A stretch of DNA of 64,000 nucleotides from Xiphydria camelus (Eukaryota; Arthropoda; Insecta; Hymenoptera; Xiphydriidae), in contig OY783201.1 of NCBI GenBank assembly GCA_963678675.1, positions 2,738,001-2,802,000 of the forward strand, given 5' to 3'. The position numbers and the translations under genes were made by a program. The first letter of the stretch is position 1. The number at the start of each line of letters is the position of its first letter. The notes beneath the pieces are model-generated. The model was not told where the DNA came from, searched no databases, and worked only from the letters and a program-made list of their open reading frames with translations. This document shows positions 20,761-33,240 of this stretch, in pieces.

Positions 20761-23527
20761 GTGAGTGCAACCTCGCCGACACGCGCGCGAGAATCGCGCG
20801 TAGCATCGCTCGGGCCACGGCAGCCTCGCTCCCCCGACTGCCCTTTCGCGTGAACGCACGTGCACGTGCACGGGCCACGAGCCGAATTAGCGTGCGGAGC
20901 CGACAAAACCACGGGGTAAACTTCGAACCCCGCGCAATGTGGACCGATCGCTACTCCAGCGCTGACTGGCGGCGGTTTGTCGTGACGTCGTCATCGAAAT
21001 GCGTGCGTCGTGTATAGTAGGACTTGCTCTCGTCGCGACGCGCGATCGAACGACTAATGATATATGAGAGTGAAAAAATCGCGACAAACGGCGCCGCTCT
21101 CGCTCGTCGGTGTGTCCATTGTTGCGCCGGCGCTCGTCTCGCGATTAACCTCGTTCGGACCCCGTGGCGCACCACGTGACACCGCATGGCCGACCCAACC
21201 TTACCCACCACCACCACCACCACCACACCTCGGACTTTCCTCTCCTCACCCAGAGAGTGAGAGAGAGAGAAAGAGAGCCATTCCTCGGCACGAGACAGTG
21301 ATCGCGAGTCTCTTTACGCGCGTTTCAAACCTCGAGGCTCGATGGGATCGGCCGATTAGATCGCGGTGGCAAAATAGAGACGCGAGGGGCTTCTTGCGAC
21401 TCGGTCCATTTCGACTGGTATGGACCGTGTGGCGAAGTGGCTTCCGTGCTGCTAGAAATAAAGCCGCGTCTCTTCTCGGCCGCTCCGTTTCGACGCGAAG
21501 CAGCGTCACTCTGTGTTTGTTCGCGGAGGGGAGTGGCTGACGCGGGACTGATGTTTTGATATTATAACAGGGAAGAGATAACCGTAATAACCCTAATGGA
21601 AAATCGAAGGAGCAGAGGGAGGAGGAGAGAGAAAAGGAGAGTTGCGCGAATTCTTTCTCGATGTTCTGGCGTACGACAAAGCTTCGTTTCTCCGTAAAGA
21701 GCGGAGAGAATGAGAACAGTCGCGAGAAGTTTGAGATTCGTTTAAAGTTCCGAAGGCGGGCGATAAGCCCGGGGGGAACCTTTCGGGCGATAGCGAAACG
21801 AAGAGCGTTGCTGAAACGCCGGGAGCGTGAGCACGTGAATGCTCTGTATTTCTCAACGGCTTAAGGAGGTTCTATCGGTAAGAGAATTAACAGCGATTTT
21901 GATCAATTTCGATAAATCGATAGGTATGAGTGTTAGGACTCTTTTGCTAAATTTTTTTGACGATTCACCACTTTGTATAAAAAATGTAAAAGAAATATAC
22001 AGGTGAGGAATCATCAGAGAAATCTAACCGAGAGTTTCTAACACTTATCGATCAAAAATAGAAGGTATTAATGCGCTGCTTCTCATAAGATTCCATGTTA
22101 AATGGACGTTAATTGATTTATTTTGCATGTCTTATACAAGTTAGCGAATCGTCACACAAATTTAACCGAAGAGTCCCGACACTTATATCTATCGATTTAC
22201 CGAATTTGGTCTAAATCGGTCTGTTAATTCTGTCATCGATAGAACCTCTTTAATCGTCGCGATCGACGAGACTCTCTCGTGCCGTGCGAAAAAGGTGAGA
22301 GGAGGACTGCACGGGATGCCTCCGCTGCTACTTTTCTCCTCGTGTAGGATACACGGAAAGGATTCCAGTCGTCGCTGCGGGCTATCGATTACGAAGCCCA
22401 CTCGGGCCGCGACACTTTAATCTTTTCATTAAAGTTCTCGAGTCCCGGGGGACCCTGAGAGGCGTTAAATCTCTCTTTCTCTTTGGTTAGCTCTCCAATT
22501 GGGTTCTCATTCGCGCTACCTCGAACTCTTCGCGTATGCACGGCCGCGAGAAACGTCCTGTCGAATGTCAAACAAGAATCTCGCGTTGAGGACCGATCAT
22601 CTCCCGTTAAAACCTGGTTTATGCTTCCGTCCTGACCTTAACTTTGGTTCTAACTCCAACGTTGAGCCTGGTTTACGCTCAGGTCCTACGATTTCACGTC
22701 TACCTTTAGTTTTGTGCGAGCTTTCTTCGAAGCGCACGCGCTACCTATTTAATTTTTAGGGCATCAGAGTAAAAAATGAGGAACTTTTCAGAGTTAAGCT
22801 AAGTTAAGACTGGGACTGACCTGAGGTTTTGACCTAAGCATAAGTCAGGCTTAATAATGTTTTCGCTAACTCACGACGTAAGAATCTTTGTCGACGGACT
22901 ACGCGCGGTACGATGACGACGCTCGGTTGAAAACAGTCTACCACTGTCCATTCTAGACTATGCACGGCCGACCCGAAACAAATATCCATTTTAAATAGCA
23001 AGCTATAGGCATTTGCATCAACCGAAGGTTCAGATAAGGCTTCGAGGTTAACATCGAGCAATTCCTCGCCATCCAACCCCATATCGTGTGCTTTTGTCCT
23101 TTTGCGTGACACGCGATACCGCTCACACTAAGTACATTATACCGTTGCGGGGTACAACGTTCTCCCGAAGAAAGTTGCAGGAAATTCTGATAAGACTCTT
23201 CGGATGACTGGCCGCCGATATATCTTCGGCTGCGGCATAATCCGACTCTCAAAGAGCCGCGCGCTCCGATTCTTCTCGTTCCCCGAACAACAAACTGCGC
23301 TCGGAACGGCTGACAAATTTTCTCCTCGATTATCTTCTTCGATGTAATGAAATACATTTTTTCAAGAATCTACACATTATATTACTCCAGTTTCTAAACG
23401 CGTGTAAACGCGGGTATTCCGTTACAAGATTTTCTCGCTCTCGTTTATCTTCTTTAACGTAACGAAATAAATTCTTTTAAGAATCTGCGCGTCGTATTAC
23501 TCCAATTTCTAAACACGTACAGCAAGC
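20761..23527 (+). other. Likely start of a long intron; no further exon seen
   Basis: GC-rich to about 21550, then mixed. It holds a (CCA)n run at about 21205-21226 and old diverged repeat-like sequence around 22590-22840 (paired words such as CCTGGTTTA.GCT / AGC.TAAGTCAGG). The minus-strand open frames at 22834-23357 are not recognisable. Confidence 0.35.
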
Positions 23528-23748
23528 GTACTCCCGGCGCCACGTATTCCGTCGCTCGTGACTTTTGAAAATGTCATTTTTAAACGTACTAGCCAGTGAT
23601 CAATCCATTCGTACGCTTTCGTTAATCAGGGCAAACACACCGCCGTAGCTAACGAAAGTATGAGAATTAATTGTTCATTGACTGGGGTATGGTTAAAAAC
23701 GACATTTTAAAAAGTTACCAGCGACGGAATCCGTGACGCCGGGAGTAC
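23528..23748. mobile_element. Family C MITE copy 1
   Basis: Ends GTACTCCCGGCGCCACGTAT and the inverse CCGTGACGCCGGGAGTAC, with long inverted arms including GACTTTTGAAAATGTCATTT. The interior ..AATCCATTCGTACGCTTTCG and its partner surround a ..GGCAAACAC..CCGCCGTAGCTAA centre. It is shared with copies at 36318 and 47640. Non-coding. Confidence 0.8.
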
Positions 23749-24355
23749 ATCCGATACGACGAAATACGGCCGCCGCCGATTCGTAGGTTCTGACATATGT
23801 AGATCTGTTCTTGCTCTCTTTCCCTTCGTGATATAATACGCGAGAGACCGCGCGCCGTTCGTTCTAGCGGCGCGAGTAGAAATCCCTTTAGGCGTTACCG
23901 TTGCCGAGGTCGCCGCGCGTCGAGTAGAGGCGGACTTTGGTATCGGATCGGAATAGGCAGATATTTCAGTGCGCGGCGCGCGAGCTAGAGAGGTTCCCGT
24001 ATACGCACTCGCGCGGGCGCGCTCGTTCGCTCGCTCCTGCGATATATCGCGTCGATACGAGATACCGCCGCGACGCGCGAGAGACGCGTTGCTGAGATAG
24101 TGGCGCGCGGTAAGGCGACGCCTCGTATGTATGTAAGTACGCGCGTAGGTGCGTCGCGTCTTCGACTTCGTATACAAGGTGTTCGTGAAGTCTCGATCGA
24201 CTCTCCTCAAAATCTGTCGTGGGATTTATAAAGGACTGACGATAAATGTAAACACTCTCTGCTCGAGAAAAAAAATTGTAAAGGAGTGAAAGAAAGTAGG
24301 AGTAGGAAAATGCTTTTATTTATTGTAGAATAAAACGAAAACGATATTTCTCCCA

Positions 24356-24600
24356 CAGGGAAAGACTGATACCGGTAAATTTTACTATATTTACAATAAA
24401 TAGGGTACATTAGGATTTTCGGATGTTTCTATTACGCCGAAGAACAATTTTTCCTTGGAAACTGAACAATTGTAATGTAAACTATCACGATTTACTTACT
24501 GTTTTCAAAAGAAAAATTACTGTGCTGTACTGTAAAAATTTCCAAAAACCCTCACTTGTACCTCTTTTAGTGCAAATTCACCGGTATCGGTCTTTCCGCG
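24356..24600. mobile_element. MITE with AAAGACTGATACCGGTAAAT ends
   Basis: The left end GGGAAAGACTGATACCGGTA and right end ACCGGTATCGGTCTTTCC are inverted partners about 240 bp apart. A third, unpaired copy of the end (TACCGGTATCAGTCTTTCC) is at about 62700. Non-coding. Confidence 0.6.
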
Positions 24601-25260
24601 CAATTTTTATTTTTCTTCGCAAGTTCCTCCTCGTCTCGCTCTCGCCAAAATCCCATGTCGCGCGACAGAAAGCTGTACACGGGATGAAGAAGCTGCGGAA
24701 ACGCGTTATTGGTATTCGCTCGCACCGTCCGCGCGCAAAGTGTCACGCCCGCTAAGGCGCTTGCGGCGACGAACAATGAGTGAGATTTATTGCGATTAGT
24801 CGCGCGCCACTCGAATCGCTCGAGATCGTAATCGGGTTAATTGAGCGAATTGGGAAGTCGAAGACTAGGGCTTCCGCGCGCTCCTACCCTTCATCCCCAC
24901 CCACCTTCCCCGACCCTCCCGCGTTATAACCTAATATTGATCGGCACAAATACCGCAAGTTGCAGTCCGTCTCGTGCTTGGCGCATTCCGAGCCATCTTC
25001 TCCTGCCTCAGTAAAAAGGCACGACCACCCTATCCCCCTGCGCACCTGCGCTTCGTCGCTCTTCCGTACCCCGAGACTTGCACTCGCAAATGACAATAGC
25101 GGGTCGACCGGCGAAGCTTCGCCGAACGCATACACAGCGATGGAGAAGCGCCGTAACGCAGATGTACAAAGTACGGTCGAGTAAATATTTTATAATTGGG
25201 GTGGGCAGATATTCCGCGCTAATTAATGATTTTCTTCCATCGGGAAATTATTCGCGAATA

Positions 25261-25515
25261 ATTGAAGAGTGTAACTTCTAATTAGTCCATGTGCCATATT
25301 TGCAAAAATATATATTTTGCTTGAAAACGGTCGTAAGTGCAAATCCCGATGCATCTGAAAAGGGTCCATGTGCAAAAGCATACGTAGAGGCTTAAAACTC
25401 AAAAATCTGCAAGACATGCTCGACTGTATTCCCTTGAAGCATCTGCCTGCTTTTGTCGATTTTCCCAACATTAGCTGTTTGGCACTTAGACTAATTAGAA
25501 GTTACACTCTTCAAT
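25261..25515. mobile_element. TA-flanked MITE with ~38-bp inverted ends
   Basis: The left end ATTGAAGAGTGTAACTTCTA continues to ATTAGTCCATGTGCCA; the right end is its near-perfect inverse, ending TTACACTCTTCAAT. It is flanked by TA on both sides. 255 bp, non-coding, and highly matched ends suggest relative youth. Confidence 0.8.
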
Positions 25516-28500
25516 TATATTCCTAGCTATATTGAGAGAAAAATGTAATAAATTTGACTAAATCGACTGCTACGGGTGGGGGAGATGCAGATCTTGTTAT
25601 TCGGACTGATAATTGACTCGAGTGCACTACAGCTCGTTTCCTTCAAATATCCGTTAATCGTTATAACCACATTTATTAGTCGAAGCGACTGATTTTGCAT
25701 TTCCCCGCCCATTGACACACGTAGTCTTAATTGAATATATAACATTTCTCTTTCAATCCAATGAAAAGAAAAAACTTGCTTAATCCAACCATCGGTGAGG
25801 CTGAATATGGCGAACTTCGCGGTGTAATTGATTCAAGTAGATACTCACTTACTTCTACTTAAATTTGGTTGCTTCGAATCTATTTATCTTTCCCTACACT
25901 CTTATGATATTGAAACAATAGCACCCTACGAGGTTGAATGAAGCAAAATTTTCTTTCCAGTTTCTGAAGATATACTTTACGGGGGGAGCGAGATTTCCAT
26001 TCCTGCGCTATGGAATCCGTATCCGCGCGGGCATCGGCAGGAAGTCGAGGATTCCTTTCCGCCGAGGATCGAAAGGTTCCACGCCTGCCAGGCTCTCGAA
26101 CGGCGTTAAACGAGCCCTCGAGCATTCATTCGTTATTCTTTCACGATACAATTAGGATAACGAGCGAGCCTCTCGAAGGGAGGCACGTACGCGAAACGCG
26201 CCTTTCGAAACTCGCCCTCTACTCGCCCATCTCTCGCGCGCCGGCGAGACGCGAGAGGCGAGGCGAGGTGAGAATGGCGCATAAACTTCGTATTCTGTAC
26301 GGCGGTGGGCTATCGTTCCTGCCGATCAAGATTTACGAGCTGAACGTCGTAATGGATTAAGCGAGGGCTCGCGCAAGCGGCAATTACGCCGGCGTAATTA
26401 CGTTTATTAATCACTTATGCGGGAAAAATACTTAATGGAATGTACCCGTACGTTACCTCATCGCGATTTTTCCCCGCGCGGGGACGAAGGGATCTTTCTT
26501 TCGAGCGGGGAAAAAAAGTCAGCCGCGGGAGGAGGAACGAAAGCGCGGGGATGAGTTCGCGTTTTCTCGTACCGCGGGAAGAAGCGATGAGAGCGGATGC
26601 TGTCGAGGCGGAGGATGTGCGATTAAACGTTATTACGCTCGACGACTGTAGCACTTGTGAGCGTTGGTACAATTGGCGCGTTTCGTTCTTCCTTGGATAC
26701 ATGGTGCACACATAGATGCGTTTATATACGCTACGAAAAAAATTTGCCAACCACAATCTCTCGTGGCGGCCAACTGAATATGCATAGTTATCCCAACAAA
26801 TGTTAGTCTGACTAACTAATCACTCTGCTGCTTCGACTAAATATTTGTTCAAATAACTATATATTTAGTTGGCCGCACGGAAACTCAAAATTTAGTTGAA
26901 TCAAACGATTTTTTTTTCTCTCGATGCGATTAACACTATACTTTCGCGGTTCATCTGACAAAAACTTTTAGTGAAACAAATCAATTCGAATTGATCTAAC
27001 GAAGCAGTGATGTGGAATTGGTAGATGTATACCGACAAAACGGATTTTATTGAATGAAACGAAAAATTTAATCGTTCCAATTACGCACATTCCAATCAAT
27101 CAGACAATGATTGATTTGACTCGTCGCGCAGCTACCGCGTTATCGTCACAATTATCGGCTCCGAAACGACGAGATCTCAATCCGTAGACCGAAATTACCG
27201 TACGACGCGATGCGGGTCGACGAGCAGCAGCGCGCGCGATTTTCTCGCGCGGCGCTACCGCGAGTGCGTTATACGCGGCGAAGTATAAATAGCCGGGACG
27301 GGGCATGCGGTCATAGGTGATCGCGGGGCTAATTTCGCGGTTACGCCTGACGGCTTTATCGCGAGCGCCGCGCTTTCTCACCTGTATCCACCTTACGTCC
27401 CTGCACTCGCAGTGAAGGACGACCGTAAAGAAGAAACAACCGCGTCACAATTCATGAATATTGATGCTCGGATCCGATTTGAGTTGCGCGCGCCGCTGGA
27501 AATACCGGCGCGATCCCCGTGTATCGCGCGCGACTCTTCTCTCTCGCCCCTCCAGTCGCGGGGACGCGTCGATTGGTTCGCGCGCGCGACTCTGGTGAAA
27601 GTACGCATCCCCGATGCGCGCCCGCGATGCATTAGCGCGCGACGCGCCTCGTCGCCTCGTACCGCTCTTTGAGCTCTCGAATTTATTAATCGCGGTCGTT
27701 CGACGCGGGAGCTCCTTCTTCGAGCGACGACCCTGTTCTTTGTGTGTCTCTCTCTCTCTCTCCTCTCCTTACACGGTATCAATCTCTCGAGGCTCGAGTA
27801 CCTGTCGAAGGGGAGATTCTCCGATGTCGGTATTCATGGGGAGCTTTCTCCGTTCAGCGGGAGTACGTAATCGGGATTCGCGCGGATCGTGCCGGTACGG
27901 TGATATTTTTTATCGCACTTCACGAGTGCGAAATTCAGAGTTCCATTTGAAGGGGTCCCGAGAATTTTCCGCGAAATTTGTATCGAAGCTCGGTGTCGCG
28001 TGCAGAAGAGATTTCCGATTCGAAGATAATTTATCGTCGCGATTAGATCTCGTGGGTTTGATTAAACGCGAAGTGGAACTCGAAGCGTATCCGTTACAGC
28101 ATTACAATTTTAACTGTTCGTCGTTACGTTGAAATCGATGTCGAATTAAATTAATTTTCCGTATCGCAAAGGAAAGATATCCAGCGGGGATTGAAATATT
28201 TTGAAAGTACCGGAAAGGAACATGCTTGTACTGATACCGCAATTTTATTGAACAGTCCGATCGCACGCGTATACCTACATACTATCCCATCTCATACCAC
28301 GCGAGCGGCCGTCCAAAAACGTCATCGAACCGACGCAGCCTTTTATTTCGCGATAGCGCCGCCCCCCTCCCATCGCAGCGTTATCCATCGCACCGCGACG
28401 GAATCCTTCCATCATCGCGGACACCACTTGACGGATAGGAGACCGATACCCGATACCGCGGTGAAACTGCCACCGCATTAACCCGAGACACTCGTGGTAT

Positions 28501-30896
28501 GCACCCTCGCGGTATATATAGATATACCAAGGCGGCTGTACGCGCGCGTGAGCGCATCGAGGAAGCACCGAGCGAGCGAGGCTCCCCTCTCGTAGTTATT
28601 TTATTTCGTGTACGGGGAAAGTGCTCGCTATTCGTCGTACGCGTTCGTAAGCCCGTACTACGGCGTCTTTGCGAGGAAGAAACTCACTCGGCGCGACCAA
28701 CGGGGCGCGTCACAGTCATCGGCGGGGTGCGTCGGTTTTAATTTTTACGGTGCGAGGCGTTCCGTTCGCTCCGTGTTCCAGATCGCGCGAAACCGGGTTG
28801 CGCGAGCGGGTCCCGTCCGCTTGGAGCCCGTCGGAGTCTCTCTTGGAACGGCGTTGTGCGAATGACGGTGGAGCCGTTAATTATCTAGGCCTGGCTCGCG
28901 TCGAGCGGTGCACGTGTACTGTACGCAGAACGTACGCGCGTGCAGACATTGTTGTCACTCGCATACAATCGCAGGTGTAGCGCTCGCGGGTACGGCCAAA
29001 TACACGGAGCTATTCGAGGCGCGTTTTCTCCCACACGTGCAGTGTGCACGTGTACGACACCTTGGCTACAGGGATCGTTTTTACCGACAAATTCCACAGA
29101 TTTTACCTCGCCAGCCGAGAGGCTATTGTTGCCGACTAGACTTTGTAGTCGTGAGACCGGCTCCCGGCTTTCTTCGCTGGTCGGTCGTCGCGGATCCCGG
29201 AGAACCGACGAGGCGGAAGATCTCGATGCGCGCTCGTAGCTGCAAAGCGTACGGGCATACGTATGAATATGTATACATTAAAACGCGACACGCTCGCGAC
29301 GTGTTTATTTTGAAAGTCCGATGCATTCGTCCGTCGACGTTCGCGTACAGCTCGACCTCTCGGGATGTCGCAACTCGGGGTACAACGACGGTAATGATTA
29401 TTCGCGGGGCTCTCACTTGCTCATTTTTTCAATCAAGTCGGTAAAAAATTATCTTTATTTTTAAGAGCCATTACAAGACATTATTTTTAAGATTTCGTTC
29501 CTCGATTCGTCGACAGCTAAAAGAATGCTGCGACAATTCGTACGAATTCTCAGTGTTGAGATGTGCATGCCATCGGTAACCAGATTCTGTAAATCGTTAT
29601 GATGGCGCGTGACGAGCAGTCGATGTCGTTGCGCGTGTTTCTCGTGGTATGAAAAAGGGTTTGTTGAGGTATTTGTTCGTCAAGGAGTGATCTGATTTGT
29701 TATCTTCCATACATCACAATTTCGATGCGTTCTCATGAAAATAAATTATTTCTGTTACAAATTTCAATCATTTTCTTCCAATACTATTTCCTCAAAACTC
29801 CGAATTTACTACAAACACCATTAGATCGCCTTTTCTAATTCCTTCATATTGTTCGTATGAAGAAAGGTTGGTCATTTTTTAAGAACCATTAAATCCCACT
29901 ATTTTTAAACATCTGACTGGATGAGAACCCTGTACATATTCGCGATATCGGCGCGATAGCATCGGGTTTTCGCGAGATCTTGATACGGGGCGCGCGACGA
30001 CGACGTGTAAACGATAGAAAAGTCTGGTTAGGAAGAGACGCACATCGCATCTACGCGATAAAGGTCCGTCGTTATCTCGTTCATCATCATCATCATCATC
30101 CGAGTCGCTGTCGTCGACCTCGTTACGAAAATTTCAGACGTTTTCTGTCGGCTGTCTTTCCGGAGAATCGTGAAATCTCGGTTGATCACTATTCTCCATA
30201 ACTCGTATTCAAGGCTTCTCAACCACACCGAAATCTGCACGGAGAAAAATGTTCGTTAAATATTACCGCGAAAATCACGTAACCGTGGGACACGATGTCA
30301 ACGACTAAATTGGTCGTTGACATATTTTACGGTAATTTTTAATGTAAAGTTTTCTCCGCGTAGCGACGAGTGAACATTCGCCGGCGAGCGCGTCCGACTA
30401 TATTTATGACTCCAACTGTCGCGCGCAGTGGCATCGGTGCCTGAGTGAGAGACGCGGCTGCCACCGAGTTTTTTACGCTCTCGCTGGAGTCAACGGGGGG
30501 AGGACGACAGCGTGGTCCCTCTCCCCGCGCCTCGGCGTGTGAGCTTTTTCGTATAGACGCGCGTCGAGCGGAGAGATACGGGCGCGAGGGAAGAGGCGAA
30601 GGAAAGAATAGTTTACGGTCGAGGATCATCAGGGGCGTCGATGCTCTCTCGTTCGAGAGCTTCGCTTCTCTCCCGTATTGTTGCCGCTCGGGCGACTAAA
30701 TATTGTGCCACTTAGTATCGTTATCAGGAAATTACTACAATTATGACGCGTTTCTATAAAGTACCACGCACACCTATACGTCGGCGGCGGTAAATCTCAG
30801 CGACTCTCGACTCGATAGATCTATGTATACCGATGGATAAGCGGTACGTCGAGTGGCTGCACGCGGTGCGTGCGATAAAACATTCGAGGGGAAAGA
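25516..30896. other. Mostly unique CpG-rich DNA, no supported gene
   Basis: Dense CpG-rich tracts alternate with A+T-rich ones. A degenerate palindromic element lies at about 26736-26930 (TTGCCAACCACAA..GGCGGCCAACTGA / TTTAGTTGGCCGCACGG), a (CAT)n run at 30082-30101, and a small foldback at 30240-30361 (GGAGAAAAATGTTCGTTAAA / TAATTTTTAATGTAAAG.TTTTCTCC). No exon with acceptor and donor is convincing. Confidence 0.35.
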
Positions 30897-31409
30897 TGTA
30901 CCTGAAATTCCGAACGGAAAATGTCGACTTTTTGAGAGATCACGGCCAGTGTTGAGTTTATTGATTGCTAGATCCCATACATTGTAGAAAATTTTGCGGC
31001 GTGGACCTGTATAGACCGCTTTTGGCGTTAGACCTGTGAAATGGTGCTAAAAATCAACACTATTTTTTTACCATGTATACCGATAAAATTGAACAGTAAC
31101 GATTACCAGCCAGAATGGTAAACAGGTGACAGTTTCGACAATATCGTGTTGAATAATCTGCAGCACGGTAATGATTACCGTTCGTGTAGGAATGATTACT
31201 GTTCTACAGATCATTCAACGCGATATCGTCGAAGCTGTCACCTGTTTATCATTCTGGCTGGTAATCATTACCGTTGCATTTTCTCCGTGATGGAGAAATT
31301 TTTGCAAACTGGGCAACTATCGAAAACAAAGTAATCAAACTCTGTGGTGGCTATGGTCTTTTCAAGTCGAAATTTTTCGTTCAAACGAACCTCCGGAACT
31401 CCAGGCACA
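30897..31409. mobile_element. Family F MITE copy 2, with nested insertions
   Basis: It starts CCGAACGGAAAATGTCGACTT and resumes with ATTTTTGCAAACTGGGCAAC..GTCGAAATTTTTCGTTC, matching the intact copy at 8058. Between these, about 300 bp is inserted: a fragment like the element at 46731 (GCG.TGTGGACCT.TATAGACC) and a strong hairpin at 31094-31275. Confidence 0.7.
31094..31275. repeat. Hairpin of ~180 bp nested in family F copy 2
   Basis: The left arm AACAGTAACGATTACCAGCC..GGTAAACAGGTGACAG pairs with the right arm ..CTGTCACCTGTTTATCATTCTGGCTGGTAATCATTACCGTT over about 70 bp. The loop contains two further TAATGATTACCG-type words. Non-coding. Confidence 0.75.
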
Positions 31410-32455
31410 CGAAGAACGGAACCGCGTCGGCCGGCGAGCATCGCATCGGAGAGGTTCCACGACTCCGTCGCGGTATCAATGCCGTCGACGTTGCGGTAGG
31501 CAATTTTTTCTCCCCCTTCTTGAACGCGTACGCGCGTAGAAGCGTGCCGCACGATCGTCAAGGGACAAAAGGGACGGTAAACATCCTCCTCCCACGGCAA
31601 CCTTGAGCGCTCAATTGCCCGATGAAGTCATAATTGCGAAAACCGGCCGGCGCGCTATCAAACGATGGAGCGTCCACACCGCCGTTTTCGTCACGCGCGC
31701 GTGCGCTCGTTGCAGACCACTTCGCCGGGCGTGCTTCTGTCGCTCTCTTCCTCTCTCTCTCTCCCTCTCCGTCGCCGAAGTCGTGCCATTGACTAATGCG
31801 TAGCCAAGAGTCATTTATTACACTTTAGTCTTACTTAACCCGCTCGGTTTCAATCGTGAGAAAGGACTCTGCGAGCGATTCCTCTTGTCGTCGGTTCGCT
31901 TGATTTTCTTCACCGGGATATTTTTTTTCCCTTCGACCCAATGCCGTCTATTTATTTCACCGACACGATTATTATGATAGATGAAAGAAACCCAGCGTTT
32001 TTCGATGAAATATCGCGGAAATTCGACGCCAAGGCTATTAATTCCCGCCGCTTTATACTTAGATGACCCAGTATTATTCTTGGAATGTTTTGGGAAATCT
32101 ACGAGCGCCGCGGTGCACGCCGTCTCACCCGCCACACGTGCTAATTTTTTCGATATCCACTCGGACTGAGAGGATTCGTTTCTTCCGATTTCCGTGTTCG
32201 TTTTTCTCCGTCGCGTGAATACATTTTAAGCTCGTTCTTTTTTTTTTAAAAAAAACAGATCGTCCTTGCCTATGGTCTGCTTTTTGCACTCGTGCGTCAG
32301 TAGATGATGTCGCGTGCTTCGCTGTTATACCGAATCGAGTATATTAATCATACATCAGCTGATTAGCACTAAACTCCTAAATGCAGGATGCGTCATTCTC
32401 GCGCGTCATCCGTCGGATCCTGTACAGGATGTCTGCATTGAACCCGGCAAACGGA
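31410..32455. other. Unique DNA, no supported gene
   Basis: Mixed GC content with overlapping frames on both strands. Nothing recognisable seen. Confidence 0.35.
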
Positions 32456-33240
32456 TCATATTCGGTATAAAGTTAGTGGTATCTTATAGTTCCTCTGAGA
32501 TATCGACCAAATAACCGAACTCTTCGTAATCAGCGCGAAAAAATACGCAAAATGGCATAGTCGCGAATTCGATTCCAAAGATTTTAATTTTTGCGAAAAA
32601 TTGAAAAAATGTCAAGGGATTTTCCAGAAATCGAAATCTGGAATCGATCGCTCGACCACCCTATCTCGGGTACCTCTTTGCGCTGATTTCGAACATCATG
32701 GTTATTAGGTCAACGTCTCAAGGAAAATACGAGATATGGATGATTTTGTGCAGAAGACAATTTTTATTCACAGGAAATTATCGATATTTCGGTATTTCTT
32801 TAAGGTTTGCCCAATAAATCCATAATTTTTGAAATCAGCACAACAAAATACACAAAATAGGATTGTCGATAATACATTTCGGAAGATTTCGATTTTTGGG
32901 AACCGTTGAGAATTTTCTAAAAATCGAAATTTCTGGAATCGATCGTTTGATAACCCTGTATTATATATTTTTTTGCGCTAATTACGAAAATCATAGATCT
33001 TTTGGGCAAATCTCAAAGGAATACCGAAAAATCAATGATTTTCGAAGGAAAAACAAATCTCCCGAGCATAAAATCGCTGGTATCTTGTATAATATTTCCT
33101 TTGAGATATCGACCTAATAAACATTTTTTTTCATAATCAGCGCGAAAAAATACATAGGACAGGCTTGTCGAGCGATCGAGATTTCAGAGATTTGGATTTC
33201 TGGCAAAACGTCAAGAGCGTACCCCTTAACATTTTGTATC
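32456..33240. repeat. ~302-bp tandem repeat, about 2.6 units
   Basis: The word CAGC.C.A.AAAATAC.... recurs at 32533, 32836 and 33138 (spacing 303 and 302). Each is preceded by a GAGATATCGACC.AATAA-like segment and followed by a TTTC.GAGATTT.GATTTTTG-like segment. Copies are clearly diverged. A further piece lies at the start of the window. It may be a fragment of a dispersed satellite or a transposon-derived repeat. Confidence 0.7.

Noticed and set aside
22834..23357. Two overlapping minus-strand frames that looked like a decayed transposon protein
   Set aside because: No recognisable transposase or reverse transcriptase motif, and the frames shift into each other. Too weak to call a pseudogene.
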